A stretch of DNA of 48,390 nucleotides from Aliarcobacter sp. (GTDB lineage Bacteria; Campylobacterota; Campylobacteria; Campylobacterales; Arcobacteraceae), in assembly GCA_028688995.1 (NCBI GenBank), contig JAQTXB010000018.1, forward strand, positions 1 to 48,390. The letters are read 5' to 3'. The translations under genes and the position numbers were made by a program. A model generated the notes under the pieces. The model saw only the letters and a list, made by a program, of their open reading frames with translations, did no database searches and was not told the DNA's origin. Shown piece after piece: positions 32,401 through 43,749 of this stretch. How positions within the stretch are numbered: position 1 is the first letter of the stretch; every line of letters begins with the position of its first letter.

Positions 32401-33555
32401 TTATCCTTGTACTTTATATCTTTTTAGAAAAATTAAACATAATCCTACACCAATTAAAGCCATTAAAGCACCACTTAATGATGGATAATTATAGTTTAAT
32501 CCCATAAATAAAGGAATTCCTCCTAAAAATGCACCCAAAGAGTTTGCAATGTTAAATGCAGCTTGTAAAAATGCGGCTCCAAGCATTGCAGAGTGTTTTG
32601 CACTGTCCAACATGATGATATTAATAGGTGCACCAATAGACATAGCAAATGCACCACATAAAAATGTAAGAACAATAGTTACAAACTTATATTCAGATAA
32701 GAAAAATACTAATAATAAACATAGAACCATCATCGATAAAAGGAAAATTGCCACTTTTATTGGGTCTCTTTTATCTGCTAAATATCCACCAACAATATTT
32801 CCAACTAACATTCCAAGACCAGCCACAATCATTAAATAAGAAACACTACTTTCTGCAAAATTTGTAACATGAATTAATAGAGGAGCAATATAACTAATCC
32901 ATGCAAACAGTCCACCAAAACCAGTTGCAACAATAGCTAATATATGCCAAGCTTTTATTGTCTTGAAAAATTGTAATTCTTCTTTTAATGTAACAGTTTT
33001 CACCTCTTTTTGTTTAGGAAGGTTTTTATATAAAGAAAATATTGTCATAAAACCAATTAATGAAACAATAGCAAAAGCATATCTCCAAGAAAAAGTGTGA
33101 CCAATATATGTTGTAAGTGGAACCATAGCAACATTAGCAATAGTTAATCCTGTAAACATCACAGCAATGGCTTGTGCTGATTTTCCTTTTTCAGCAAGTT
33201 TTGCAGCTACTACAGTTCCCACACCAAAAAAAGCTCCATGGGGTAAACCACTAAAAAATCTTGATATTAGTAATGTCGTGTAATTAGGTGCAATTGCAGA
33301 TAAAAAGTTAAAAAATGTAAATAAAATCATAAAAGTGATTAAGATATTTTTAGCTGGAAATTTTGCACTTAATGCAACCAAAATTGGTGCTCCAATAACT
33401 ACGCCTAAAGCATATGTAGAGATTAAATGTCCAGCAACTGGAATACTAATATTTAAGTCATTTGCAACGTCTGGTAATAATCCCATAATCGCAAACTCAG
33501 TAGTACCAATGGCAAGACCACCAAGGGCAAGAGGGAATAGTTGTTTAGTCATCAT
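32401..33555 (-). CDS. MFS transporter of the DHA1 type (AraJ/YdhP-like)
   Basis: The 384-residue membrane protein has about 12 hydrophobic segments in two halves. It has TTEFAIMGLLPDVANDL at 18-34, SRFFSGLPHGAFFGVG near 95-110 and a short central loop (NLPKQKEV). The EFxxxGLLPxxAxDL start and the SGLPHGAFFG segment are typical of the sugar-efflux/drug-efflux DHA1 group. Substrates cannot be read from the sequence. Two adjacent ATGs (33555 and 33552) are possible starts, and neither has a clear Shine-Dalgarno site. It is divergent from the rpsL operon. Confidence 0.9.
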   Translation of the reverse strand: MMTKQLFPLALGGLAIGTTEFAIMGLLPDVANDLNISIPVAGHLISTYALGVVIGAPILVALSAKFPAKNILITFMILFTFFNFLSAIAPNYTTLLISRFFSGLPHGAFFGVGTVVAAKLAEKGKSAQAIAVMFTGLTIANVAMVPLTTYIGHTFSWRYAFAIVSLIGFMTIFSLYKNLPKQKEVKTVTLKEELQFFKTIKAWHILAIVATGFGGLFAWISYIAPLLIHVTNFAESSVSYLMIVAGLGMLVGNIVGGYLADKRDPIKVAIFLLSMMVLCLLLVFFLSEYKFVTIVLTFLCGAFAMSIGAPINIIMLDSAKHSAMLGAAFLQAAFNIANSLGAFLGGIPLFMGLNYNYPSLSGALMALIGVGLCLIFLKRYKVQG

Positions 33556-33691
33556 TTGGAGTATCTTTATAGTTTAAATAGTTTTTGCAATTCTAGTGGG
33601 AAAAATTTATTCTTAACTTAAATGAGAATGTAAAGAATTTGAAGTTACATATAATTAAATTTAACTAAAGAATTATTAAGTATATCTTCAG

Positions 33692-33697
33692 TATAAT
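33692..33697 (+). promoter_or_regulatory. Upstream candidate -10 box of the rpsL operon
   Basis: TATAAT preceded by CAG would start a transcript near 33704 with a leader of about 125 bases before rpsL. The leader contains GC-richer stretches (CCTAGAATGGGAG, GCACGAGAAGCATGGG) than the region around it, which may fold. Confidence 0.5.
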
Positions 33698-33770
33698 CCC
33701 GTACTTTTTTAGAAAACTAAAATATTATGAGTTTCCTAGAATGGGAGTATCGTTTCAACTAAATGTTGAT

Positions 33771-33800
33771 TTGCACGAGAAGCATGGGTAAGGCTATAAT
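33771..33800 (+). promoter_or_regulatory. Promoter of the rpsL-rpsG-fusA operon
   Basis: TTGCAC at 33771-33776 and TATAAT at 33795-33800 are separated by 18 bases, and the -10 box is preceded by GGC. This is the best -35/-10 pair in the window. The start would be near 33807, leaving a 24-base leader with AAAGGA before the rpsL ATG at 33831. Confidence 0.6.
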
Positions 33801-33830
33801 TACTCAAACCAATTTATATAAAGGAAAGAA

Positions 33831-34214
33831 ATGCCTACAATCAATCAGCTTGTAAGAAATGAGCGAAAAAAGGTTATCAAAAAATCTAAATCGCCAGCAT
33901 TAAAAGAATGCCCACAAAGAAGAGGAGTATGTACAAGAGTATATACAACTACACCTAAAAAACCTAACTCGGCTTTAAGAAAAGTTGCAAAAGTTAGATT
34001 AACTACAGGTTTTGAAGTTATTTCATATATCGGTGGAGAAGGTCACAACTTACAAGAACACTCAATTGTTTTAGTAAGAGGGGGAAGAGTTAAAGATTTA
34101 CCTGGGGTTAAATACCACATCGTAAGAGGTGCTTTAGATACTGCTGGTGTTGCTAACAGAACTGTTGCAAGATCTAAATATGGTACTAAAAAAGCTAAAG
34201 CTAAGAAAAAGTAG
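33831..34214 (+). CDS. rpsL: 30S ribosomal protein S12
   Basis: The 127-residue protein has the S12 core [34 protein letters not shown] and [13 protein letters not shown]. Lys43 and Lys88, whose changes give streptomycin resistance in other bacteria, are both present, so the sequence is of the wild-type kind there. It opens the str operon with rpsG 11 bases on. AAAGGA precedes the ATG. Confidence 0.98.
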   Translation: MPTINQLVRNERKKVIKKSKSPALKECPQRRGVCTRVYTTTPKKPNSALRKVAKVRLTTGFEVISYIGGEGHNLQEHSIVLVRGGRVKDLPGVKYHIVRGALDTAGVANRTVARSKYGTKKAKAKKK

Positions 34215-34222
34215 AAGGATAG

Positions 34223-34693
<471 letters not shown>

Positions 34694-34702
34694 GAATTAT
34701 AA

Positions 34703-36808
34703 ATGGCTAGAAAAACACCACTTAACAGAGTTAGAAATATTGGTATTGCAGCTCATATTGATGCTGGAAAAACAACTACTACTGAAAGAATTTTATTCTA
34801 TACAGGTGTTTCACATAAAATTGGTGAGGTTCATGAAGGTGCTGCAACAATGGACTGGATGGAACAAGAGCAAGAAAGAGGTATTACAATTACTTCTGCT
34901 GCTACAACTTGTCATTGGAAACACCCAAAAACTAATGAAGATTTAATGATTAACATTATTGACACTCCGGGTCACGTTGACTTTACTATTGAAGTTGAAA
35001 GATCTATGAGGGTTCTTGATGGAGCTGTTGCAGTATTCTGTTCAGTTGGTGGGGTTCAACCACAATCTGAAACGGTTTGGAGACAAGCTAATAAATATAG
35101 AGTACCAAGAATGATATTCGTTAATAAAATGGATAGAACAGGTGCTGATTTTTATAATGTTTTAAATCAAGTTAATGAAAGATTAAAATCAAATGCTGTT
35201 CCAATTCAATTACCAATTGGTTCAGAAGAAAACTTCAAAGGTATTGTAGATTTAGTTCAAATGAAAGCTATCGTTTGGGATGAAGATGCTGCAATGGGTT
35301 CTAATTACCACGTTGAAGAAATTCCAGCTGATATGATGGAAATCGCACAAGAATATAGAGAAAAAATGATTGAATCAGCTGCTGAATCAATCGAAGAGTT
35401 AATGGAAAAATACCTTGAAGGTGAAGAGTTAACTGAAGAAGAGATTACTGCTGGATTAAAAGCTGGTTGTTTAAATATGGCTATTACTCCTATGACTTGT
35501 GGAACTGCATTCAAAAATAAAGGTGTTCAAACTTTACTTGATGCTGTTGCTATGTATTTACCTGCTCCAACTGAAGTTGAAGATATTAAAGGTGAAACAC
35601 AAGATGGTGAGCCAGTTATCGTTCCTTCAACTGATGCTGGTGAAGTAGCAGCTTTAGCATTTAAAATTATGACTGACCCATTTGTTGGACAGTTAACATT
35701 TACAAGAGTTTATAGAGGGATTCTAGAGTCTGGAACTTACGTTTATAACTCAACAAAAATGAAAAAAGAAAGAATCGGAAGATTACTTAAAATGCATGCT
35801 AACAATAGAGAAGAGATTAAAGAGCTTTATGCTGGAGAAATCGGTGCTGTTGTTGGTTTAAAATATACAATTACTGGAGATACATTAGCTTCTGAAAAAG
35901 ATCCTGTTATCTTAGAAAGAATGGAATTCCCAGAACCAGTTATTTCTGTTGCAGTTGAGCCAAAAACTAAAGCTGATCAAGAAAAAATGGGTATTGCATT
36001 AGGAAAATTAGCAGAAGAAGATCCATCATTCAGAGTTAACACTGATGAAGAAACTGGACAAACTATTATTTCAGGAATGGGTGAATTACACCTTGAAATT
36101 CTTGTAGATAGAATGAAAAGAGAGTTCAAAGTTGAAGCTGAAGTTGGTGCTCCTCAAGTTGCTTATAGAGAAACAATTAAAAACGGTGTTAAACAAGAGT
36201 ATAAATATGCAAAACAATCTGGTGGTAAAGGTCAATACGGTCACGTATATTTAGACATTAAACCATTAGTTGATTCTGATGAAAACTTCAAATTTAACAA
36301 CGATATTAAAGGTGGGGTAATTCCAAAAGAGTATATTCCTGCAGTTGAAAAAGGTTGTTTTGAAGCAATGCAAGGTGGTATCTTAGCTGGTTATCCAATG
36401 GTTAACATTGAAGTTTCTGTTTATGACGGTTCTTACCACGACGTTGACTCATCTGAAATGGCATTTAAATTAGCTGCTTCAATGGGATTCAAACAAGGTT
36501 GTAGAAGTGCAGCTGCTGGTGCAGTTATCTTAGAACCAATCATGAAAGTTGAAATTGAAACTCCTGAAGATTATATGGGAGATGTTATTGGGGATTGTAA
36601 TAAAAGAAGAGGACAAGTTCAATCTATGGATGACAGAGCTGGTATCAAATTAGTTACTGCAATGATTCCTTTATCTGAAATGTTCGGATACTCTACAGAC
36701 TTAAGATCTATGTCTCAAGGTAGAGCTACATACTCAATGATTTTTGATAACTATTCAGAAGTTCCAAAAAATGTTTCTGAAGAAATTATTAAAAAGAGAA
36801 ATGGTTAA
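34703..36808 (+). CDS. fusA: Elongation factor G
   Basis: This 701-residue GTPase moves the ribosome along mRNA. It has the G1 loop AHIDAGKT at 17-24, the switch-1 RGITI, G3 DTPGH and G4 NKMD, followed by the domain II-V blocks (for example [14 protein letters not shown] and GQYGHV). Length is normal for bacterial EF-G. It is the last gene of the rpsL operon; tuf does not follow, and a strong terminator lies 17 bases after the stop. Confidence 0.98.
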   Translation: MARKTPLNRVRNIGIAAHIDAGKTTTTERILFYTGVSHKIGEVHEGAATMDWMEQEQERGITITSAATTCHWKHPKTNEDLMINIIDTPGHVDFTIEVERSMRVLDGAVAVFCSVGGVQPQSETVWRQANKYRVPRMIFVNKMDRTGADFYNVLNQVNERLKSNAVPIQLPIGSEENFKGIVDLVQMKAIVWDEDAAMGSNYHVEEIPADMMEIAQEYREKMIESAAESIEELMEKYLEGEELTEEEITAGLKAGCLNMAITPMTCGTAFKNKGVQTLLDAVAMYLPAPTEVEDIKGETQDGEPVIVPSTDAGEVAALAFKIMTDPFVGQLTFTRVYRGILESGTYVYNSTKMKKERIGRLLKMHANNREEIKELYAGEIGAVVGLKYTITGDTLASEKDPVILERMEFPEPVISVAVEPKTKADQEKMGIALGKLAEEDPSFRVNTDEETGQTIISGMGELHLEILVDRMKREFKVEAEVGAPQVAYRETIKNGVKQEYKYAKQSGGKGQYGHVYLDIKPLVDSDENFKFNNDIKGGVIPKEYIPAVEKGCFEAMQGGILAGYPMVNIEVSVYDGSYHDVDSSEMAFKLAASMGFKQGCRSAAAGAVILEPIMKVEIETPEDYMGDVIGDCNKRRGQVQSMDDRAGIKLVTAMIPLSEMFGYSTDLRSMSQGRATYSMIFDNYSEVPKNVSEEIIKKRNG

Positions 36809-36825
36809 TTATTAGCTATTTTGTT

Positions 36826-36861
36826 AAAAAGGGATGTGCTTTTGCATATCCCTTTTTTTTT
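36826..36861 (+). terminator. Rho-independent terminator after fusA
   Basis: AAAAAGGGATGTGC at 36826-36839 pairs with GCATATCCCTTTTT at 36844-36857 (one G-U pair, TTTT loop) and runs into an unbroken T-tract to 36861. The A-run before the stem could also make it act for transcripts from the other side. Confidence 0.9.
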
Positions 36862-36940
36862 GCTTTGGATTTATTTAAGTTATTATAAATAATCAGATAA
36901 AATGATTTACATAAATCTAAAAATATAAAATGGAATAACT

Positions 36941-37807
36941 TTGAGAATAGAAAAAGATAGTGAATTATTAGATAATATTAAAAGTGCTGGAATAATTCTA
37001 AAGCCATCAAGCCCTGAATTAAAAGAGACTTATTTAAAAATAAAGAGACTTTTTGAAGAAGTTAATATCAACATATATTTAGAAGATAATTCAGCAAACA
37101 TGATATCGTTAAAAGGGTATTCTTTAGAAGAATTATGTCACAAGGTTGATTTCTTAATTTCTGTTGGTGGAGATGGAACACTATTATCAGTTGTAAGAAA
37201 ATCTTTTAAATTTGATAAAGCAGTATTAGGAATAAATTTAGGAACTTTAGGTTTTCTAACAGATATTAGTATGGAGCAACTACCTGAGTTTATTGCAGAT
37301 TTAAAAAAAAGTATTTATAAAATTGATAATAGAATGATGGTTGAAGGTAGCGTAAATTTAAATAAATTTGTTGCTTTTAATGATATTGTAATTTCAAGAA
37401 AATCAATTTCATCAATGATTAGAATTGCAGGTAAAATTGATGGTAAAAAATTTAATACATATTATGGAGATGGAGTAATTGTTTCAACTCCAACAGGTTC
37501 TACAGCTTATAATCTCTCTGTTGGAGGCCCTCTTGTTTATCCATTAACTGAAGCTTTTATTGTAACTCCTGTTGCTCCTCACTCTTTAACTCAAAGACCA
37601 CTTGTTATGCCAGTTGATTTTGAAATAGAGTTTAAAATTATTGATAATCAAGGTGCAGTTGTAATTGTAGATGGTCAAGATATTTATGAGGTTGAACAAA
37701 ATCAGTCAATTAAGATAAAAATTGCAAGTAAAAAAGCAAAAATGATACATAGAATTCAAAGAGATTATTTTGAAGTATTAAATGAAAAATTAAGATGGGG
37801 AAATTAA
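36941..37807 (+). CDS. nadK: NAD kinase
   Basis: The 288-residue enzyme phosphorylates NAD to NADP. It has the nucleotide loop GGDGT at 76-80, NLGTLGFLTD, FNDIVISR (a usually NE position is ND here), YYGDGVIVSTPTGSTAYNLS and GGPLVYP, all as in the family. The start is TTG with a TGGA site upstream. The Met that follows is too far in to give a full domain. It lies 80 bases after the fusA terminator and is followed by recN with a one-base gap, so the two form an operon. Confidence 0.95.
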   Translation: MRIEKDSELLDNIKSAGIILKPSSPELKETYLKIKRLFEEVNINIYLEDNSANMISLKGYSLEELCHKVDFLISVGGDGTLLSVVRKSFKFDKAVLGINLGTLGFLTDISMEQLPEFIADLKKSIYKIDNRMMVEGSVNLNKFVAFNDIVISRKSISSMIRIAGKIDGKKFNTYYGDGVIVSTPTGSTAYNLSVGGPLVYPLTEAFIVTPVAPHSLTQRPLVMPVDFEIEFKIIDNQGAVVIVDGQDIYEVEQNQSIKIKIASKKAKMIHRIQRDYFEVLNEKLRWGN

Positions 37808-37808
37808 T

Positions 37809-39338
37809 TTGATTACAAGAGTATATTTAAAAGATTGTTTATCTTTTGAAGAAGTTGATTTAGAGTTTAAAAATGGTTTAAATATTTTCACAGGTCCAAG
37901 TGGAGCTGGAAAATCTATTTTAATGCAAGCAATTTTATCTTTATTTGCATTAGCTGATGTAAAAGCAAATTTAGGTGAAGTATTATTAAATAATTCAAAA
38001 ATAAGTGATGAAATATATGATTTATCTTGCGATGATGACATAATAATTAAAAGTATCAAAAAAGATAAAGTTCGATATTTTCTGAATAATCAATCAGTAT
38101 CTAAGAAAAATCTTAATGACTTCTCAACTAAATTAATAAAACATCTAAATTTAAAAGATACTTCAGAATTTGATAGTTTAAAACTTTTAGACTTTTTAGA
38201 TAGATTAACTCTACAAAAAAAGAAAGATTTTTTAATTGTAAAAGAGAATTTTGATAGTTTATACAAAGAACTAATTCATGTAAAAAAAGAGTTACAAAAG
38301 ATATTAGATGATGAAAGTAAGTTAGAAGATTTAAAAGAGTTTGCTAGATTTGAAATTGATAAAATTGAACAAATAAATCCAACAATCGATGAATATGAAG
38401 AGCTAAATTTAATAAAAAAGAGATTAGCAAAAAAAGAAAAAATTGAAGTTGCAATTAAAAAAGCTTCAGGAATTATGGAGTTTAATCACAATGTAACTCA
38501 AGCTTTAGAGTTAATGGAAGTTGATTCTAGTTTTTTTGATGAAACAATGAATGAGTTAAATAATGTATTTGAAAAATTTAATGATTCTTTACATGAATTA
38601 GATGATGTAAATATTGAAAATGTACTTGATAGAATTGAAAAATTATCAGCTTTACAAAAACGATTTGGTTCAATTGAAGAGTGTTTAAAATACAAAGAAC
38701 AGAAAAAACTAGAGTTAGAATCTTATGAAAATATCTTTTTCCAAAAAGAAAAATTAGAAAAAAGTTATGAAAATTTAAATACGAAATTAGAAGAATTAGC
38801 AAAAACTATCTCTTCTTATAGAAAAGATAGTGCAAAAATTTTAGAAGAGAAAATAAATCAATATCTAAAATTTTTATATTTAAATAATGCAAAAATTATT
38901 ATAAATGAAAAAATACTTGATTCAAGTGGAATTGATGAAGTTGTATTTGAATTAAATGGAGTTTCTCTTGATACTATTAGTTCTGGTGAATATAATAGGT
39001 TGAGATTGGCATTACTTACATCTATGAGTGAGTTTGATATTGTTGATAATGGAATACTTTTCTTAGATGAAATAGATGCAAATTTAAGCGGAAAAGAGAG
39101 TGATGCAATTTCAAAAGTTTTAAAAAAACTAAGTAATTCATATCAAATTTTTGCAATTTCTCATCAACCACAATTAACATCAAGTGCAAATCAGCATTTT
39201 TTAGTGGATAAAATAAATGGAATATCATTTGTAAAAGAGCTAAATAGTACTGAAAAAATTAATGAAATAGCAAGAATGATAAGTGGAGAAAAAGTTACTT
39301 CTGAGGCCTTAGAATTTGCAAAAAATCTTTTAAAATAA
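37809..39338 (+). CDS. recN: DNA repair ATPase RecN
   Basis: RecN is an SMC-like protein that acts at double-strand breaks. The 509-residue protein has Walker A GPSGAGKS at 29-36, a long coiled coil (about 150-360) and the C-terminal ABC half with ISSGEYNRLRLAL, Walker B ILFLDEIDANLSG and ISHQPQL. It is shorter than E. coli RecN (553), mainly in the coil. The start is TTG one base after the nadK stop; nadK and recN are neighbours in many Gram-negative bacteria. Confidence 0.93.
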   Translation: MITRVYLKDCLSFEEVDLEFKNGLNIFTGPSGAGKSILMQAILSLFALADVKANLGEVLLNNSKISDEIYDLSCDDDIIIKSIKKDKVRYFLNNQSVSKKNLNDFSTKLIKHLNLKDTSEFDSLKLLDFLDRLTLQKKKDFLIVKENFDSLYKELIHVKKELQKILDDESKLEDLKEFARFEIDKIEQINPTIDEYEELNLIKKRLAKKEKIEVAIKKASGIMEFNHNVTQALELMEVDSSFFDETMNELNNVFEKFNDSLHELDDVNIENVLDRIEKLSALQKRFGSIEECLKYKEQKKLELESYENIFFQKEKLEKSYENLNTKLEELAKTISSYRKDSAKILEEKINQYLKFLYLNNAKIIINEKILDSSGIDEVVFELNGVSLDTISSGEYNRLRLALLTSMSEFDIVDNGILFLDEIDANLSGKESDAISKVLKKLSNSYQIFAISHQPQLTSSANQHFLVDKINGISFVKELNSTEKINEIARMISGEKVTSEALEFAKNLLK

Positions 39339-39345
39339 GTTAAAC

Positions 39346-39375
39346 TTGACAATTTAACCATACAAAGGATATTAT
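39346..39375 (+). promoter_or_regulatory. Promoter of the large chemoreceptor gene
   Basis: TTGACA at 39346-39351 and TATTAT at 39370-39375 have an 18-base spacer, and an overlapping TATAAT lies at 39375-39380. The leader carries GGGGAG about 10 bases before the ATG at 39408. Confidence 0.55.
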
Positions 39376-39407
39376 ATAATAATTTATAAAGCCTAGGGGA
39401 GAATTGT

Positions 39408-42323
39408 ATGTTTAATAATATATCTATTAAGGGTAAAATTTTATTTTTATCTTTGATTACTATTATCGTAGTATCAGTTGCAATTGCTGTTGATTCTATA
39501 TATTCAATTAAAAGTTTTTCAAATAAAAATATTGAAAAATATAAAAATGAGGCTTATGCTAAAAAAGAACTTGAACTTAAAAACTATGTTTCATTAGCTG
39601 TTAAAACAGTTGAAGCCTATTATGGTAGAACAGCTGTAGATAAGATAAAAGTTGAAGTTCAAGAACAATTAAAAACACAAACAAATTTTTTATTCTCAAT
39701 TTTAGAATCTGAATATGAAAAATCAAAAGGAACTCTTTCTGAAGAGGCTTTAAAACAAAGATTAAAATCAATTGTTGATGCTACAAGATATGGTAACAAT
39801 GGATATTTTTGGATAAATGATACAAATGCAGTTATTATAGATCATCCAATAAAACCTGAATTAAATGGTAAAGATATGATTGAATATAAAGATAAAGCAG
39901 GAAAACAAATATTCAAAGAGTTTGCAACTGTTGCGAAAAAAAGTGGGGAAGGTTTTGTTGATTATGTTTGGCCAAAACCTGGATTTGAAGCTCCACAATT
40001 AAAAGTTTCATTTGTTAAGCTATTTAAACCATATAATTGGGTTATTGGAACAGGTGAATATGTTGAAAATGTAACTTCTAAAATGCAAGAAGAAGCATTA
40101 AAAACAATAAGTGAAATGAGATACGCAAATAATGATTATTTTTGGATAAATGATTCTACTCCAAAAATGATTATGCATCCAGTTAGTAAGCATTTAGAAG
40201 GAAAAGATTTATCTGCAAATGTGGATGCTAAAGGTAAAAAACTTTTTGTTGAAATGTCAAAAATTGCAAATGAAAATAAGACTGGTGGATTAGTAAAATA
40301 TTGGTGGGATAAACCTGGTAAAAAAGATGATCCAAAAGAAAAATTCTCTTATGTTCAAAAATTTGAACCTTGGGATTGGATAATTGGAACTGGTGCTTAT
40401 GTTGATGACATTGAAAATGAAGTTTCTTTAATGCAAAAAAATACTAATGATGAGATTAGTAAAATAATTATTAATATTTTAATTTTCTCATTGGTTTCAA
40501 TTATAATTGTTTATCTTGTTTATAATTATTTTATAAAACAAGCAATTATAAAACCTTTAGAAAATCTAGACAAAGCAATTAATGATATTAAAGATGACAC
40601 AAACCATGCTGATAAAATTGAGAAAAAATCTAATGATGAAATTGGTAGATTAGTCGATAGTTTCAATGCATATATTTCTAAATTGAAAGATGGTTATGAA
40701 GAAGATTCAAAAGTAATTGCAAATGTTGATGAAGTTATTGAAAAAGTAATTAATGGATTCTATGTTTATAAAATTGAAAAAACTTCTTCAAATCCACAAA
40801 TTATAAAACTTAGAGATTCTATTAACTCTATGATTGATAAAACAAATGAAAATTTAGTTGCATTAAATAATATTTTAATTGAATATGGTAACTCAAACTT
40901 TAATGTTGATGATTCTAAATTAAATACTTCAAAAGTTAATGGTGTAATTTCATCACTAGCAGCAAGTAGTCAGTTAATTGGCGTTACAGTGTCTGAATTC
41001 TTATCTATGATTGTTGTAAGTGGTAGAAAGTTAAATGATGATACAAATGTATTATCAACAGCTGCAAATAAATTATCTGCATCTGCGAATGAACAAGCGG
41101 CTTCCCTTGAAGAGACTGCAGCTGCCGTTGAAGAGATAACTTCAATTGTAAAATCAAGCGTGCAAAAAGTTCATCAAATGTCAAACTTAGCTGCTGAGCT
41201 TCAAATTTCTTCAAAAGAGGGGGAATTATTAGCATCTAAAACAACAAGTGCAATGGATGAGATTGATAAACAAGTTAAATCTATAAATGATGCAATTACA
41301 GTAATTGACCAAATTGCATTCCAAACAAATATTCTTTCTCTTAATGCTGCTGTTGAAGCTGCAACTGCAGGAGAAGCAGGAAAAGGGTTTGCTGTTGTTG
41401 CAGCAGAAGTACGAAATCTTGCATCAAGATCAGCAGAAGCTGCTAAAGAGATAAAAAATATTGTACAAATTGCAACATCTAAAGCAAATGAAGGAAAATC
41501 AATTGCTAATGAAATGATTGGAGGATATACAACTCTAAACACTAAAATCAATCAAACTATTACTTTAATTGAAGATGTTTCTCAAGGAAGTAGAGAAGAA
41601 GAAAAAGGTATTATTCAAATAAATGACACAATTAATACTTTAGACCAAGCTACACAAGTTAATGCAAATTCAGCAACAGTAATAAGTGATTTAGCAACGG
41701 AAGTTACAAAATTATCTGAAAACTTATTAAAAATAGCAGATAGAGCAAAATTTAAAGAAGTAACAAAAGACGAAATTGAAGATATAGATTTAGTGTTTAG
41801 AATTTCAAAATTAAAAAATGATCATATTAGATTTAAATTAAATAATTTTGATAAAGTTGGTAAAACAAAAGTTACATGGAGTGTAACAAAATCAACTGAG
41901 TGTGATTTAGGTAAATGGTTATTGGAGCAAGAAAATTCAGGGAAAGAGTTTACTCGAACTGAAAATTGGAAACAATTAAAATTAAATCATGATATTGTTC
42001 ATAATAGCGTTCAAGAATATATAAATGAAGATTGTAAAGAATATTCTGACAACAATATATTAAATAGTTTATCTCAAAAATTAGATGAATCAACAATAAA
42101 CGTATTTAAACATTTAGATCAAATAAAAAAAGATAATATTGTTAAAAAGGCAATTCCAGAAACAAGTGAGAAAAAGAAAACTACTTCTGCACCTCAAGTA
42201 CACTCAACTCAAAAAAGTTTTGTTCATGAAAGTCACAAAAGTGATAATACATCTTTAAGTAATAAAAAATCAACAGTAATTGCATCATCATCAAAAGATG
42301 ATGATGAATGGGAAAGCTTTTAA
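39408..42323 (+). CDS. Chemoreceptor with two Cache domains, CZB zinc domain and WxxF-type tail
   Basis: The 971-residue receptor has a membrane segment near 11-33. Two consecutive small Cache domains (about 60-225 and 226-345) each have YFWIND, HP, GKD and WVIGTG/WIIGTG, and a second membrane segment follows near 352-374. A HAMP region comes next, then the signalling rod with [12 protein letters not shown] and the tip [16 protein letters not shown]. Near 800-880 is a CZB zinc-binding domain with His806, Cys832, His861 and His865. A flexible Ser/Lys-rich tail (about 905-966) ends in EWESF, similar to the NWETF peptide that holds CheR/CheB in E. coli Tar. It stands alone with its own promoter. 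Confidence 0.93.
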   Translation: MFNNISIKGKILFLSLITIIVVSVAIAVDSIYSIKSFSNKNIEKYKNEAYAKKELELKNYVSLAVKTVEAYYGRTAVDKIKVEVQEQLKTQTNFLFSILESEYEKSKGTLSEEALKQRLKSIVDATRYGNNGYFWINDTNAVIIDHPIKPELNGKDMIEYKDKAGKQIFKEFATVAKKSGEGFVDYVWPKPGFEAPQLKVSFVKLFKPYNWVIGTGEYVENVTSKMQEEALKTISEMRYANNDYFWINDSTPKMIMHPVSKHLEGKDLSANVDAKGKKLFVEMSKIANENKTGGLVKYWWDKPGKKDDPKEKFSYVQKFEPWDWIIGTGAYVDDIENEVSLMQKNTNDEISKIIINILIFSLVSIIIVYLVYNYFIKQAIIKPLENLDKAINDIKDDTNHADKIEKKSNDEIGRLVDSFNAYISKLKDGYEEDSKVIANVDEVIEKVINGFYVYKIEKTSSNPQIIKLRDSINSMIDKTNENLVALNNILIEYGNSNFNVDDSKLNTSKVNGVISSLAASSQLIGVTVSEFLSMIVVSGRKLNDDTNVLSTAANKLSASANEQAASLEETAAAVEEITSIVKSSVQKVHQMSNLAAELQISSKEGELLASKTTSAMDEIDKQVKSINDAITVIDQIAFQTNILSLNAAVEAATAGEAGKGFAVVAAEVRNLASRSAEAAKEIKNIVQIATSKANEGKSIANEMIGGYTTLNTKINQTITLIEDVSQGSREEEKGIIQINDTINTLDQATQVNANSATVISDLATEVTKLSENLLKIADRAKFKEVTKDEIEDIDLVFRISKLKNDHIRFKLNNFDKVGKTKVTWSVTKSTECDLGKWLLEQENSGKEFTRTENWKQLKLNHDIVHNSVQEYINEDCKEYSDNNILNSLSQKLDESTINVFKHLDQIKKDNIVKKAIPETSEKKKTTSAPQVHSTQKSFVHESHKSDNTSLSNKKSTVIASSSKDDDEWESF

Positions 42324-42330
42324 GCTTTCC
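42311..42330. terminator. Hairpin across the stop codon of the chemoreceptor
   Basis: GGAAAGCTT at 42311-42319 pairs perfectly with AAGCTTTCC at 42322-42330, with the stop TAA (42321-42323) at its centre. There is no T-run, so it may protect the mRNA end or end transcription weakly. Confidence 0.4.
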
Positions 42331-42392
42331 TAAAATAAAACTGACATAAACAAGAGTAAAACTATCCTACTTTATATTTATTAAAAAATAGA

Positions 42393-42398
42393 TATAAT
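42393..42398 (+). promoter_or_regulatory. Candidate -10 box for the U32 gene
   Basis: TATAAT preceded by AGA, 47 bases before the ATG. AAAGGA at 42434-42439 is the ribosome site. Confidence 0.5.
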
Positions 42399-42444
42399 AC
42401 TAACCAAAAATAAAAATAAACAATGAAATATTTAAAGGAATTAT

Positions 42445-43734
42445 ATGAATAATCAAAAAGTAGAGTTATTATCACCTGCTGGAAATTTAGAAAAATTAAA
42501 AATAGCAATTAAATATGGCGCTGATGCTGTATATGCAGGGGTTAGTCACTTTAGCTTAAGAATTAGAGCTGGAAAAGAGTTTACATTTGAGACATTTAAA
42601 GAAGGAATAGATTATGCTCATGCTCGTGGTAAAAAAGTATATGCAACAATAAATGGGTTTCCTTTTAACTCTCAAATTGAATTATTAAAAAAACATATTG
42701 CAACAATGGCATCTCTTGAACCTGATGGTTTTATAGTTGCAGCTCCAGGTGTTGTAAAACTTTGTCGTGAAATTGCACCACAAATTGATATTCACCTTTC
42801 TACACAAGCAAATGTTTTAAACTATCTTGATGCACAAGTGTTTTGGGATATGGGAGTAAAAAGAATTGTAGTTGCTAGGGAAATATCATTAAAAGATGTT
42901 GTTGAAATTAAAAAACATTTACCTGATATGGAAATAGAAATTTTTGTACATGGTTCTATGTGTTTTGCCTATTCAGGAAGATGTTTAGTATCTGCTGTTC
43001 AAATGGGAAGAGTTCCAAATAGAGGAAGCTGTGCAAATGATTGCAGATTTGAATACACATTATATGCAGCAAATGAAGATCACAGTACATTATTTAGATT
43101 AGAGGAAGAACCAGGTGTAGGAACATATATTTTTAATTCAAAAGATATGAACTTAGCTTCTCACATAAAAGAGATATTAGATTCTGGTGCAGTTGATTCT
43201 CTTAAAATTGAAGGAAGAACTAAATCACCATATTATGCAGCAGTTACAGCAAAAGCTTATAGAGAAGCTATTGATGATTATTATGCTGGTAAATTTGAGG
43301 CTGATAAATATCAAAAAGAACTTTATACAACAAAAAATAGAGGCTTTACGGATGCATATTTAATTCATAGACCATTTGAAAAAACAGACTCTCAAAATCA
43401 TGACTATGCTTTAAGCAAAGGTTCATATGAAGTAACTGGACTTGTAACTGAAGATGAAGAACACTTTTTATGTAAATACAAAGTTTATCCAAATGAAGAT
43501 ATTGAGATTTTTACACCAATGGGTGAAGTGTTAGTTGAGTGTGAAAATGAAATTGGAAAGATTTTCAGAAAAGATGGAATTTATTATATTAATTTCAAAA
43601 AGATTTTAACGGAAACAAATAAAGAGTTAGAATCAGTTCATAGTGGAAATGTTAATAAAATTAAACTTCCAGGTACTCTTCCATATTTAACAATGTTTAG
43701 AATTGAAAATATTGATGGAACTATTGTTGAATAA
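42445..43734 (+). CDS. Peptidase U32-family protein, probable tRNA hydroxylation enzyme (TrhP/YegQ-like)
   Basis: The 429-residue protein opens with ELLSPAGNLEKLKIAIKYGADAVY, the U32 start, and has the family signature EIFVHGSMCFAYSGRC near 170-185 followed by NRGSCANDCR with more Cys. Length and the single-signature layout fit the YegQ/TrhP group, which in E. coli makes 5-hydroxyuridine in tRNA with prephenate, not the longer RlhA group. Cysteines of these proteins hold an iron-sulfur cluster. True peptidase activity is doubtful. Confidence 0.85.
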   Translation: MNNQKVELLSPAGNLEKLKIAIKYGADAVYAGVSHFSLRIRAGKEFTFETFKEGIDYAHARGKKVYATINGFPFNSQIELLKKHIATMASLEPDGFIVAAPGVVKLCREIAPQIDIHLSTQANVLNYLDAQVFWDMGVKRIVVAREISLKDVVEIKKHLPDMEIEIFVHGSMCFAYSGRCLVSAVQMGRVPNRGSCANDCRFEYTLYAANEDHSTLFRLEEEPGVGTYIFNSKDMNLASHIKEILDSGAVDSLKIEGRTKSPYYAAVTAKAYREAIDDYYAGKFEADKYQKELYTTKNRGFTDAYLIHRPFEKTDSQNHDYALSKGSYEVTGLVTEDEEHFLCKYKVYPNEDIEIFTPMGEVLVECENEIGKIFRKDGIYYINFKKILTETNKELESVHSGNVNKIKLPGTLPYLTMFRIENIDGTIVE

Positions 43735-43749
43735 GAACAGATAAAATAG

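Noticed and set aside
41201..41551. 116-codon open frame opposite the chemoreceptor signalling domain
   Set aside because: A similar shadow frame appears opposite the same conserved domain in the other receptor (29726-29908), so it comes from the conserved codons and is not a gene.
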